Shown here one piece after another: positions 35,979 to 47,197 of a stretch of 64,000 bases of DNA (position 1 is its first letter; each line of letters starts with the position of its first letter). The notes beneath the pieces are model-generated. The model made no database searches and was not told the DNA's origin. It worked only from the letters and a program-made list of their open reading frames with translations. Made by a program: the position numbers and the translations under genes. The stretch covers positions 23,658,391 through 23,722,390 of the forward strand of contig CM032126.1 in NCBI GenBank assembly GCA_018894105.1, written 5' to 3'. This DNA is from Jacaranda mimosifolia (lineage: Eukaryota > Streptophyta > Magnoliopsida > Lamiales > Bignoniaceae).

Positions 35979-36608
35979 TCAAAATTTAGTAGTGTTAGGA
36001 GGAGGAGGAGCATTATTTGATCCCACAAGTCCATGACTAGGTTTAGTACTCTCGTACTGATGGAAATTCGGCACGAAAATTGAAGATGGATTCATCAGCT
36101 TAGTCGCCTGCTGACTGTCATTTTTCTTCAACTCTTCGATGGCATCCCTAAGCTGTAGTAGCTCCTCCAACCCCCCCAACTTGTTGACAGGGGCTTTCCA
36201 CCAATACTGCCTCTGGTTTGTTTTTCTCATGTTTTCTAAATTCTCACCCGTTTTTCTCTCCACTTCGAGTTCGTTAAGAATTAGGCCCAACCGCAAGTTC
36301 AGCTCTCTAACACTACTAGCATTCCTCCGAGCCTCAACCAGATGGAATGGATCATTGGAATTTGGGGTCAAGAACCTCTCAGTTATGGACTCCACATTAG
36401 GGTGGCCAAAGGAGAAGACCTTTCCAGCAGGGGAGAAAACGATTATGGCTATCTCGACGCCACAAAGTGTGCATAGTTCACTGGCTTTTTTGAAGAGCCC
36501 AGATCGGCGTTTTGAGAAGGTGACCTGCAGGTGATTTTTCACCTCTATTTTTTGGATTTTAATCTTTTGTCGACCCATGCTAGGCTTCGTTGCCATGGGG
36601 CGATCCAT
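35979..36608 (-). CDS. AGL62-like: Type I (M-alpha) MADS-box transcription factor, AGL62-like
   Basis: An intact single-exon 209-residue protein. Residues 11-71 form the MADS domain (MGRQKIKIQKIE, QVTFSKRRSGLFKKASELC, AIIVFSPAGKVFSFGHP), which binds CArG-box DNA as a dimer. No keratin-like K domain follows; instead there is a moderately charged helical region (about 95-165, RELNLRLGLILNELEVERKT) and a Pro/Asn-rich tail. Length, lack of introns and the KVFSFGHP block place it with plant type I M-alpha proteins close to Arabidopsis AGL61/AGL62, nuclear regulators of female gametophyte and endosperm development. Three in-frame ATGs occur (residues 1, 5 and 11); the last is the conserved MADS start, so the true N-terminus is uncertain. 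It is the only complete gene seen in the window. Confidence 0.92.
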   Translation of the reverse strand: MDRPMATKPSMGRQKIKIQKIEVKNHLQVTFSKRRSGLFKKASELCTLCGVEIAIIVFSPAGKVFSFGHPNVESITERFLTPNSNDPFHLVEARRNASSVRELNLRLGLILNELEVERKTGENLENMRKTNQRQYWWKAPVNKLGGLEELLQLRDAIEELKKNDSQQATKLMNPSSIFVPNFHQYESTKPSHGLVGSNNAPPPPNTTKF

Positions 36609-36759
36609 CTGTATATTTCACTCTCTATTTCCTTCAATTACTTAATTGGTTAAAGAAAGATGGAGGAAAAAGTTTCGGTTTCTGAGAATAAGCGACTATG
36701 CATGGGGGACTAGCTTGCAGTTATAGCTAGCATCAAAGCTGGCCATTATTAATTCATTT

Positions 36760-36770
36760 CTATTTATAGG
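36760..36770 (-). promoter_or_regulatory. TATA box of the MADS-box gene
   Basis: On the minus strand CCTATAAATAG lies about 155 bp upstream of the first ATG, a plausible core promoter leaving a 5' UTR of roughly 120 bp. A CATGCA (RY-type core) lies within that UTR (36699-36704) and another upstream (about 36804-36809). Confidence 0.6.
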
Positions 36771-36779
36771 GAATTTGGG

Positions 36780-37797
36780 AGTTAGAAAATATTTCTTAAT
36801 AAATGCATGGATTTTGTCAAGTAATAAAACGTGTCTTTAGTTGGCACTATTGAAAGCTAGCTACTTAACAATTTTAAGCTAATGTCAACTCTAATCTGTG
36901 ATAATTTGCCATATAATGATGGAACTTGGTGCGTAGATTGACGTTTTACAATAGTCAACCTAGCTAGCTACCTAGAATTTGTTGCGCATTGAATATACAA
37001 TTAAGGAAAGGTACGTAATTACAACGAAGAGATGTCTAATTCATTATTTAATGCTCATTGTTAAGATAATTTCATTCTCTTTGTAACATAAACTTTTCCT
37101 TTAAAGCATATATAGTATCTAGACAGGTGGAAACTGATAGAGCGTGACAAAAAATAAGTTTTTGGCACAAAGTAAATTGGAAAAACTCACACTTTCGCAT
37201 CAACATTTTCTTTTTAAACATAAAAAAATAAATGGAAAAATAAGTTTTTTCGTGAGGAATATCCAAGATTCGACATTAAATACTTTTTTATTGTGACTAG
37301 CAGAAGTGTACCTGAGGTTGGAGAATTTGTGATGTGAAGACACATGAAAATTAAAATCCAAATACAATTTTTTGGATTCTGCTTGGAACTGTCCTATATG
37401 CACCACATATATACTACCATCTTCGTGAAGGTTTTTCATATGTCAGGCAATGTGCTTGGTTGACACTCAGTTTTTTGGTTTTTAGATGTTTTGATACTGG
37501 ATTAATTCAAGGCGCCAGCTGATGGAGTTTTTACATATATTAACTTAATTATTCAACATACAATATTGTTAGTTTCTGTTTACTTGTCCCTGTAAGTAGT
37601 TATGTTATTGGGGTGTGCTGATTAATTAACTGGGGCGTGCTAGTTAATTAACTGTGATAGATGAGCGCTAATTACTTCAAATCGTAAGTGTGCACACATG
37701 TTAAATTTTGCTCTAATGGTAAGTTTCATTAATAGAAGGTACCAATCTTCTTGTTTATTTCTAAAGCTTAACATTAAAGACAATGTAATAAGTGCAG
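36780..37797. other. Upstream region of the MADS gene, no gene seen
   Basis: AT-rich. A near-CArG sequence CCATATAATG occurs at about 36909. The last part, before 37797, reads like an intron ending AATAAGTGCAG that leads into the alanyl-tRNA synthetase fragment. Confidence 0.4.
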
Positions 37798-38044
37798 GAA
37801 GTAGTTGGTAATCATGTTCATCAGAAAGGCTTCGTCGTTCTTCATGCAAAATTGAGATTTGACTTTTCTCATGGTAAGATTATTGTTGTTATTTAGTCAT
37901 ACTCCAGATGGTTTACTAATATTCTTAGAATCTTAAACAGGGAAGCTTGTGAAGCCTGAGGAGCTCATAAAAATTGAGTAAGTTACAAATGAACACATTT
38001 AGGCTGAACTGAAAGCTATTTCAGCTGAAAATCCAAAAGATTAG
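37798..38044 (+). pseudogene. Alanyl-tRNA synthetase gene fragment, two exons
   Basis: The exon after AAGTGCAG (37798-37873) reads [14 protein letters not shown] then [11 protein letters not shown] 67-bp GT...AG intron (37874-37940) follows, and the second exon reads GKLVKPEELIKIE, stop, VTNEHI, stop, AELKAISAEN. The GNHVxQKG...[20 protein letters not shown](S)xVNExI block belongs to alanyl-tRNA synthetase just after the catalytic region (editing domain start). Only about 60 codons are present, with two nonsense changes (probably TCA to TAA and A/CAG to TAG). The splice sites are kept, so this came from genomic DNA, not a processed transcript. A hAT-type MITE begins 23 bp after it. Confidence 0.75.
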
Positions 38045-38058
38045 TAGATACGTACTCA

Positions 38059-38715
38059 GTAACTATTAGGCATGGAAATAGATTAGGTCGGATTAGCCTT
38101 TGACTTAAATAGCCATGCCTGTTATGCAAATGATGAGTTTGAGCCTAGCCTATTGTCTATGATAAACATTTTTTTTTTATGGTTAGGCTAGGCTTTTTAA
38201 TAAATTCTAAAGTCTTTGCCTGGTTTGAAAGTCTACCTAAAAGCCTATTTTCTATTAAGGCTTCAATTAAATATAGTCACATAAATCTAAATTTTTAATA
38301 TGCTCAAACTTGTAATAGACGCTGGTAAGAAATAATCAAAATAATAAATAACAAATGCGTAGTTATTATGAATGTTCAAATCTAATTATAAAATAATATA
38401 TTTTCAACAAAAAACAATATTAAGCAATATAATAGATTCCATCAAGGACTAATTACAGAAATCAAATACAATTAGCCATTTAATATTATATCACTATTAT
38501 TGTACTTTTTATGTGAAAAAGGATAAACGGGCTGGCCTGTTAGACTTTGTAAGCTTTTAGAAGAGCCTAAGTTTAGCCTATTTAGCTAAAAAGGCTAATT
38601 TTTAAGCCTTGACCTAACCTTTTTATTAAATAGGCTAGGCCTAGATAGGCTATAAGTATAGCTAGCCATAGACCTTTGATGAGTATCCTGGCCTATTCCC
38701 ATCCCTACTAACTAT
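38059..38715. mobile_element. hAT-type MITE (641 bp)
   Basis: The left end TAGGCATGGAAATAGATTAGG (38067) pairs with the right end, which read inward on the minus strand is TAGGGATGGGAATAGGCC (38707). The flanks GTAACTAT (38059-38066) and CTAACTAT (38708-38715) are an 8-bp target duplication with one mismatch. The interior is full of TAGGCT/AGCCTA words, giving an extended self-complementary character. No coding capacity. Confidence 0.75.
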
Positions 38716-39018
38716 ATTATCTGAAAGGTATGAGATATTAGAACTTGCTTTGAATTTGAGTAATGTGGCCACTAAATAAGCAACTTATTTATAGGGAACA
38801 TTCACACAGCATTCTGCAATAGTGTCTCAAAACTATCATCTTCTTTAATCTCACCTGGGAAATGGGAAAATTATAATTTTTGTTCTCAAATTTAGCCACT
38901 TACTTCGTTTTAGTCCCTAAATAATTTGCAGTTACAAAATTGGTTCCTAAAGTATCCATTTTTTAACACATCACGCACTTGCCGTCAGCAAACCAGTTAA
39001 GTCTGACGGAAAGTGGTC

Positions 39019-39484
39019 ATGCGCTACCAAAAAAAGATAAGTTAGTGACAAAATAATGGGTGACAATGTAAAAGTTATCACTAATTATATATAGGTGATA
39101 AAAGATTTTATTTTGTCACCTTAATGATTTCTACAAATTAAATAGTGACAATAATAGTGTTTAAATTGCCATTGTTGACAATTAGTGATACTCATATGGT
39201 GATGACTTACTGACGATGAAAATTTTATCACAAATTATAATGGCAATTTTTATTATCCCTAGGTTGTTACCAAAGAGGTGTCATTAATTGTTGATGTGAC
39301 AACTTAAAACATTTATTTTTGTCATTAATGAGTCATATTGTGATAAAATAAAAACTATTTTCACCTAAAAAATAGTATTGGTGACAAAATAAAAGCTATT
39401 GTCACTTAATATATATTATTAGTAATAATTTTTACATTGCCGCTTATTATTTTGTCACTAATACAACATTTTTTTGGAGTGATG
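39019..39484. mobile_element. CACTA-type MITE nested in the MULE terminal repeat
   Basis: 460 bp (39022-39481). The left inner sequence TTAGTGACAAAATAATGGG then TGACAATGTAAAA pairs with the right end read inward, CACTCCAAAAAAATGTTG then TTAGTGACAAAATAATAAG. The outermost left base run is CGCTACC, diverged from CACTACC. Both flanks are ATG (39019-39021 and 39482-39484), the 3-bp target duplication of CACTA elements. Removing it restores the alignment of the MULE terminal repeats. Confidence 0.8.
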
Positions 39485-40218
39485 TGCCTTGCACATGACT
39501 ACTAATGGAGGGAAAGATTTCAGCTATTAAGGTTTGGGTCAAAGTCATTTTCCCCAATCTCTCCTTTGAAACCTAATTCTCTCCCCCAAAACTCGTAACC
39601 CTTTTCCACAAAATTTCAATCCCTCAAATTTCCCTTGAATTTTTGTAAAATCTTCCATAAAACCTTAAATTTATCATATCAAAGTAGATTATGGCTAGAA
39701 AATTTGAAATTTCAGATCCCCAAATCAAAGAAAATGAGACCAGAAGGTTGCTCGAGGTTTGTTGAACAGATTACGAGAGATAATAGGTGAAATGGTGATG
39801 AGAAGCAAGCATGCATTGGATTTCACCCCTAATTATGGTAATATTTCTTTACCTTGTGTAAATTTGCTTTATTTCTTTGTGCCCAGTTGAATGCTTCATC
39901 TTACCTTCTGAAATTTATGCAAATTTCTATGTTGTTCTAAGGCGAAATGTGATTTTATAGAGTTTATGTTTGAAAACATGCTAGTTAACTATTTTAATTT
40001 GATGTATGCTGGTTTAAGGTACCTTAATTTAGGGTACAATTTAGGATGATTTTGGTTTTTGTTTGAATACATGTAATTGTTTTTATTTAAGAAAAAAATG
40101 TAATTTTGATTTAGTACATGCTAGGCCATGTTCTGTGTATCTAATTGATGTTTATTTTCCATTTGTTTTTAATTTCTTAAAACTTCACTTCAAATACTGA
40201 AATTAATGAAATTAGATG

Positions 40219-43200
40219 TTACGGGGGGTCCAACGTGTTTTACATTAAAAATTCGTTATGCTGGAATCTTTTAATATGCTCCACATAAAGAGTACCTAGG
40301 AGGGAAATTGGAGTACTTTGACTTTGTGGATGTAGATAAGATTGGGATGATTGATTTGTGGGGTTATGCTGAGAATTTAGGATGCAAGGAGAATGGAAGT
40401 ATTAGGTTTTGGCTTAAATATGGGAATAATTTTGATTGGCAATGTAAGTGCATAGAAAAAGATATAGATGTGTATGATATAAGGAATTATATAACTAAAA
40501 ATTTTGAGGTTGATATGTACTTAGAACATTTGGACTTGAGAGGGTTTGTGGATAGCTAAATTGAACAACATATTGAGGGTAGATTGGTTAATGAATTTGT
40601 CATTATTGATGCGGATCAGACTGGTTTAGAGGGTGGGAATGGTTTGATTGATGGAGATGATTTAGGTGAGGATGATGATGTGTTCTATGAGAGTAACTTT
40701 GATATGGCGGATGATGACAAGTTATTTGAGGCTTATGTAGATCCTGAGGCTGAAATTGGTAAAACAAACAAGGGAAAAATAATAGAAGGGAGTCAGTTTA
40801 TTAGTGAAGAGATGTATGCAAGGCTGCAGGTTTTTGGTGAGGAAGATCTTGTTAATAGTAATGATGATTTGAATAGCAAACATGATTCTGATGAGGAGAT
40901 TGGCGTGTAGTATCCCTTGTTCAATCCTAGAACAGAAAATAAAAAATCTTGAACTTAAATTAGGATTGACTTTCAACTATAAGGATGTTGCTAAGTTTGC
41001 AATTGAAAGCCATTGCTTTAGCAGAAGTATGATGGTTAAATTCATTAAGAATGACAAAATAAGACTAAGGGCTATGTAAAAAAGATAAGTGTGGTTGGTT
41101 TATTTTTGTGTCAAAAATACATAATGATAGTGCTTGCCAAATAAAGAGCTAAAATCCTATTCACAGTAAATGCTCTTGGAACTATAACAACTCAAGTTGT
41201 AAATTTGGTTGATAGGCAAGACTTTTTAGAAAAAAATTCAAAGAAAATCTAAAGTTAGACAGATTTGAGTTTGGAAATAAAATTTGTACAACTCTGAAGG
41301 CTAATGTCTCAAAATTGTAAGCCGAAGGAAGAGAAGGGTACTGTAATTGATCCAGGGTATAATGGAGCAACAATTCAACCAAATTTGGGATTATTGTCTT
41401 GAAACAGAGAGAAGTAATCTAGGTTCCATAGCAATAATAAAACTGATAGAGAAAGAAGGAAGTAAGAGGTTCCAAAAGTTTTAAATATGCTTCAGTGCAT
41501 GTAAACTTGGATTCAAAAATGCTCGTAGGCCTGTCATAGGAGTGGATGGATGCTTTCTTAAGTGGAATCATGGGGGTTAACTATTGTCAACAGTTGGACT
41601 AGATCTTAATAGCAATATCTTTCCAATTGCACATGCAATAGTTGAGAGTGAAACTAAAAAGAGTTGGACCTGGTATCTTAGTCTTTTGAATGGTGATATA
41701 TGCTTTGAGAATCAACACATTTGGACTTTCATGTTTGACAAGTAAAAAGGCTTGATCCCAACCTTTGAGTCATTGCTACCAAATGCTAAAAACAGATTTT
41801 GTGTGAGGCATTTGCATAGCAACATGAAGAAAGATGTCTTCAGTGGTCTTGCAATTAAAAATGCACTTTGGGCAGCAACAAAAGAAATAAGAATTGAAGA
41901 ATTTAAAGAAGAATGGATAACTTGAAAAAAATAAATGAAGAAGCATATCAGTAGCTAGTGAAAACCCCTCCACAAAATTGGTCTAGGTCTCATTTCAGTC
42001 TATATCCCCAGTGTTATATCCTTTTGAATAACATGTGTGACTGTTGTAACAGTTTCTTTATTGATACAAGAGAAAATCCACTCATTCCATTGCTTGAGAC
42101 AATTAGAAACCTATTGATGACTAGGATGCAAGTAAATAGAGAAAAAACTACAAAATAGGATAAACCATTATGCCCCAAGATTAAAAATTTGCTCATGAAA
42201 ATCATAAAGGATGCTGAGAGAGTATACTAATGAGGTATGATGATTGACATTTCCAAGTAGTGGAACCATTCGACCAGCACATAGTAGACTTGTGGGAGAT
42301 GAGTTGTTGTATGAAGTGGATTTGTCAAGAATAACATGCAAACATGCAGTTTCAGCTATTTAGTGTAGAAATAAAGAACCTGAGGCATATGTTCACAAGT
42401 GTTACAATGTACACAATTATTTGGAATGCTATGAAAATCCTATCTTTGGCTTAAATGGACTTGATTTGTGGCTTAAAAGTGATAATGAGCCTCATTTTCC
42501 ACCTTCGCACAAAGAAAAGGTTGGTATACCTCAGAAGATAAGAAAGAGATAGCCTGATGAGCCCCCCACCACTTCTAATCCACACAGGCTAATTGGTGTT
42601 AAAAGAACAAACAAATGTAGGACTTGTGGGGGTACAAATCACAATTCAAAAACTTGTAAGAAAAGAAAATCAATAGAAATTGGACATCAACATCAAGGGG
42701 TTGCACCAACTTAAGTTGAAGAGAATAGGAATAAAGAATTTGTAGATATGGAAGCAACTCAACCAACTTAAGGGTTAGTTTCCAGTGAACCTGTGTGCAA
42801 GGGAAAGCAATAAGCATGGAGAAATTACAGGTTTGTGGATTTATAATTATAATTTATAAATATTTTTAATTATCTTTGAATTAATATATTGTTCTATTTT
42901 TTTAGGTTAGAAGGCCTCACAAAATGGTCCAAATTGGAGGAAGGTCAAATAAAGTTGCCTCAGTTAAGGTTGGCATGGTTGTTTATTTTATTTTGAGATA
43001 AAATTAGCTTTTATACCAACTAACAGATCTCAATTATTGCAGATCAATCAAGCATCCTCTGCCAACCATAGCTCTATGATTGTGAAAGGTGGAATGAACT
43101 TCATTACAGTTTCCAACTCAAGATCATGTGTCTCCAGTTCCTCTAGAGATGATGCTGCATTTGGTGCCTCAAACTCTGCTGCCTCAAAGTCCATTTCCAA

Positions 43201-43231
43201 GTGTGTTGCCTCGAAGTCTACTTCTAGTTGA
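40219..43231 (+). pseudogene. MuDR-family transposase remnant with SWIM/CCHC-like tail
   Basis: N-terminal blocks GGKLEYFDFVDVDKIGMIDL (40308 on) and a long acidic stretch (40584-40910) are followed by the DNA-binding region (LGLTFNYKDVAKFAIESHCF, FIKNDKIRLRAM). The MULE transposase core comes next: RRPVIGVDGCFLKWNHGG (catalytic Asp, about 41530), FPIAHAIVESETKKSWTWYL, WTFMFDK-KGLIPTFESLLPN and NRFCVRHLHSNMKK, then PPQNWSRSHFSLYPQCYILL and NNMCDCCNSFFIDTRENPLI. C-terminal blocks ITCKHAVSAI and KCRTCGGTNHNSKTCKKRK give the SWIM finger and zinc knuckle. A short intron-split tail ends near 43231. Stops throughout make it inactive. Confidence 0.9.
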
Positions 43232-44176
43232 AGTGTGTTGTTTAGTTTGAAATTAATTGTGATAAATCGATTATTGTTCTGATGTTGTATTGTGTTTATG
43301 TTGGATTGATTTGAAGAATAGGTGATGTTGGATTGATGTTATATTGATGTTGAGCTTGATGAAGTCTTCTATTCTATTTAAATGAATTGATGTTTATGTT
43401 CTGATGAGGTCTTCTATTTTATGTTTATTAGAAATTGAATTAGTTTATGTTGTGTGTTGTGTTGGATTGTTAGTTTATGTTCTTTGTTTTGTACAATATT
43501 GTGAGGCAATTTGGATTATTGGAACCAAAGTCTGCTGGAAATTTTTGTGCAAATGGACACTAAAAGTAAAGCTAGTTTTTGCTGCATATGTACATTACAA
43601 TGAAACTAATGTGTTGGAAAAAAAATTGAACAAATGTTCTGGAACTTCAAAGTGTGCTGGAAAATTTGGAACACTAAAACTTGGCCATAACTTAACTTTG
43701 CCACTTACAAAACCTTGCATTACAACATAACTAAGCATATTCTTCCTTCCACAATATCCACAATGGTGCTAACAATGGTAGCTCATATCCACAATGGCAA
43801 AATAATGAAGAGTTTGGATCAAACTTGTTGATTGAACAACTATTGAAGGAGTTGATTGAACTCATTTTGCCTTCTTTAAATTTTCCTCCTCTGATTTTGC
43901 TTCACACAATTGATTCAAACTTCTCTTCCTTTACTTGACAGTATTGTGTGTGAAATGGAGCAAGAAATCAGAAAAAATGGTATAAAACATCTAAAAAAAC
44001 ATGTTTGGCGGGAAACTAGGCAACAATCTAAAGTATTTCCCTCCATTAATGGTCACATTTTTCGTCAGACTTAATTAGTTTGCTAACGGCAAGGATGCGA
44101 TGTGTTAAAAAATGCACACTTTAGGGACCAATTTTGTAACTATAAACTATTTACGGACTAAAATTGAATAAGTGGC

Positions 44177-44601
44177 TAACAACCCATTTAGTTTTATTTC
44201 CATGGGCCCTTTTCATTTCCATCTGAAATAAAAAACAAAAACTGTCACTTTTTATCCATTTTCATTAAAAATATTCCTTTTTTCATTTTCAAACTCTTTT
44301 TAAACCTACAATACATCTTGCTCTCACATCAATCAAATTCAAATTTGATTTGGCATAAAGTACCTACTATCATTTTAAAATTAATAAAATATACATATAT
44401 TTTAAAATAATAAATCTTTTTAAACATAAATAAATATAAATCAACCTACTCTTCAAACCTATACCTATTTTAATCATTACTTTCCAACATTTCATCCAAA
44501 TACATCTCAGTTTTCATTTCTATTTCATAACTACTTTCCCAACATTTGGAAATGTAAGGAAACTGGAAATGCTTCTGGAAGTAAAACCAAATGGGTTGTA
44601 A
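44177..44601. mobile_element. Tourist-like MITE nested in the MULE right terminal repeat
   Basis: 419 bp (44180-44598). Ends CAACCCATTTAGTTTTATTTCC and GGAAGTAAAACCAAATGGGTTG form terminal inverted repeats with two mismatches. TAA flanks both sides (44177-44179 and 44599-44601), the target duplication type of PIF/Harbinger (Tourist) elements. Removing it rejoins the MULE repeat as CAAACTTAGCCACTTA on the minus strand, which matches the left terminal repeat. Confidence 0.85.
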
Positions 44602-44639
44602 GTTTGCGGACGAAAATTATAATTTTCCCTTTGGGAAAT

Positions 44640-45300
44640 ACTAGGATCTTTGGAACAGTCATCCTAGTACTAGAAACTTTTTATCATGTCTTCCAAACTA
44701 TGTAAAATAGTGTTATCAACAACTGGTCTATCATAACAATACATCATGTAACATGAACATTACTTGCTAATCAGCCATTTGTTTTATTCTTATTGTGTTT
44801 GGATTGATTACTATATTTGTTGCACCTATTTATCACAAGGAAAAAAGTGAATGTCTTTATAGGAACTTATTGATTTTCCTACAAGAGATACTATTGAAAG
44901 AAATGGTAGTCGATTAGGTCTAAAGATCATTTATTAATATGAACTTTTAGGAACTTGCATAATCTAGAACCTCAAAAAGACCACAAATTTTATCACATCT
45001 ACTGATACTGAGTTGAAGAATATGTTTGCTTCTGCAAAATGTTTCAACTGTTCATTTTAGTTCTTGTTCACTTTGAAACTAAAATAGCTTGGCGTGTTAA
45101 TTAGACGTCTAATAATTCAGCTTTGACCATTTCTTAACAAAATAGATTTCAAGTATTAAATCTGTCAAATCTTGCAACGATCCAAAGCCAAGTCTCTATT
45201 CCAGTATTTGCAAATTTTTTTAAGTCATTTTTGGTGGAAGGACAACATTAATGAATATTGTTTAGCAAAAAAGAAGTCTGCAAGAATAGTAGAATAATGT
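44640..45300. other. Intergenic DNA upstream of the germin-like remnant
   Basis: No gene or repeat boundary is recognised. Confidence 0.4.
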
Positions 45301-45312
45301 AAAAACAACCTC

Positions 45313-45320
45313 TATAAATA
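45313..45320 (+). promoter_or_regulatory. TATA box upstream of the germin-like minigene
   Basis: TATAAATA, preceded by AACCTC, lies about 95 bp upstream of the ATG at 45415, a normal spacing for a short-leader germin-like gene. Confidence 0.55.
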
Positions 45321-45414
45321 TGAAGTTGCTCTCAGAAATGAAAATTACTTAATTTGAAATATACAACTATCACGTTTTATATTTAAAGTTAGTGTTATTC
45401 TTTTGTGCTAGATT

Positions 45415-45854
45415 ATGGAAAATCAAGTTATAGTATTTAGCGTAGCGGCCTTTTCTTTTGCCTGCCTTGCATCTGCCTTTGAGGTTGGCCCATTGCGAGA
45501 CTTCTGCATGGTAGATTCCACAAGTTCAAGTACTTGTCACAATCCATGCATAATATTTATCACCATCTTCAAGCTAGTTTTGGTAGCTCTTGATTAACTG
45601 CAAAATGTATTTACAATGTTTGTTTATTAATTTTTGAGAATTATTTATTTTCAGCAAGAGTGAATAGGGTAGCTTGCAAGAACTATTCAAAAGTTGGAGC
45701 AAATGATTTCTCCCTTAGTGCCCTGCACTTACCTGGAATGATAACCATGGCAAATGCAATTTTTGGGTTGAAACATGATGTCAGTGGTGACATTCTTGCT
45801 AAGGCATTCCAAGTGGATAAGAGCATTGTGGATCAACCCCAGGCTAAATTCTAG
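45415..45854 (+). pseudogene. Germin-like minigene lacking the cupin core
   Basis: Exon 1 (45415-45529) encodes a hydrophobic signal peptide and VGPLRDFCMVDSTSS, the germin N-terminus with its first conserved Cys. A 125-bp GT...AG intron follows (donor 45530, acceptor AG 45653-45654), at the position usual for germin-like genes. Exon 2 (45655-45854) reads RVNRVACKNYSKVGANDFSL, SALHLPG, then at once MITMANAIFGLKHDVSGDIL, AKAFQVDKSIVDQPQAKF and stop. In a full germin-like protein about 110-120 residues, including both cupin motifs and the metal-binding His/Glu, lie between LHLxG and PGxITxANAxFG; here they are gone, with the frame kept. The spliced product would be 104 residues, secreted but without the metal site. 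No other stop interrupts it. Confidence 0.85.
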
Positions 45855-45859
45855 CTAGG

Positions 45860-47115
45860 AATGTACACTTTGTGATCTGGGTGTTGTGCTTGGTTCCTTT
45901 CCCTCTGTTTTTGTATGTTTCAATTGTTTGGTTATGAAAATCCAAAAGTTTCTTAATGTGATGTAACACCAATTATTCAAGTAGTTCTCTTTAGTTCTTT
46001 TCATTCAAATCGAAGCTTAAAAAATTCTATTCATTCATCCATCAAGTGTTGACTCCATTTCGTATTATATTTTATATATATGTAAATATATTATGTGCAT
46101 CCTTGTACTACATCCCCAAGCCACAGGGATAGACTATCAACCTCAATTTGTGGAGGATATATAAATGGTTTGTGATTAGTTTGATCAAGCAAAGATTGAG
46201 TTTAAGTCAATATAATTCAAGTTTGGCTCAAGAGTTGACTAGATTCATTTGTACTCTTAACTAAAAGTTTGTTTTTTGTTTCTTTCTTGGGTTTGATTTT
46301 ATACATAAATTTAAAACAAGAAAAAAAACTTATGAAAACAGGGACTACCTGTTTTGTGGGCATTGATTGATAAGTGGAAGGCTAATATCATAAGTGTTAG
46401 CCAATAATTAGAATCACAATGATAATATTAGTTTTATTATAAATATTTATATATAGTAATTAAATTTGTATTAGGATTTCTAGCTAGAATATTACTCAAT
46501 TATATATTCTATCAGTTGTTCTTTATTCATATTAAATATTTATAATATGATATTATAAAACTATTTTATTTAAAAGAAATTTTTTGTCGAATTTTCATCT
46601 GCTATAAAATAAATTACGAGGACCAAATCTAAGTTATTCTTAGTGAAGGTGATCAATATCAAACAATGTAAAAGATTCTTGATCATTTATGTAAACAGTG
46701 TGTTCTTTTGGTTACCATTGGCAAGTAGCTTTTGACAATTGGATGAAGAGGATATGCAAAAGGTAGAGGAAAAAAAAAGAAAAGAAAAGAGAAGTAAGTG
46801 GAAAGTATATATCATATTAAATAATAAGACTAAGTTTTTCCTATTAAATAAAAAAAATTATGGTGGTTGACAAGTTATTGGTCACCATAATTTTGTATCC
46901 CTTTACTTTGCCTAGAAATCGGATAGTGAATATATATTCTTATAAGAAAGAGAATAGTGCTACATTTGTAATTTAAGTTCTTTAAATAAAAATTAAATCA
47001 TATACAATGTCTAAATATCAAATATTAATATATGAAACTATTATAAGTAGATTAACAAACAACATAGACCCAAGATGGGTGAATTGGTTTGTTTATCAAT
47101 TAAAAAAAAATAAAA
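45860..47115. other. AT-rich intergenic DNA
   Basis: No coding sequence is recognised. A purine-rich tract (about 46750-46810) precedes the start of the duplicated B3 unit. Confidence 0.45.
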
Positions 47116-47197
47116 ATAAGGTAGTTGTTAAAGGATCCTCAATGTGAGAGAGGCTTGTGAATGCAAGGATCTTTGGTGATAGTCCAAGTGCAAGGAT

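Larger units (their letters stand above)
38854..44639 (+). mobile_element. Mutator-like element (MULE) with long terminal inverted repeats
   Basis: The left end GGGAAAATTATAATTTTTGT (38864) and the right end, read inward from 44629 as GGGAAAATTATAATTTTCGT, begin inverted repeats about 180 bp long once two younger insertions are removed (shared blocks TTAGCCACTTA, TTTTTTAACACATC, AAGTCTGACG, TAATGGAGGGAAA). The flanks CCTGGGAAAT (38854-38863) and TTTGGGAAAT (44630-44639) form a 10-bp target duplication with two C/T differences, in the 9-11 bp range of Mutator. The 5.8-kb interior encodes a decayed MuDR-type transposase on the plus strand. Confidence 0.9.

Noticed and set aside
36139..36534. 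131-codon plus-strand frame opposite the MADS gene
   Set aside because: Antisense shadow of a well-conserved MADS domain.
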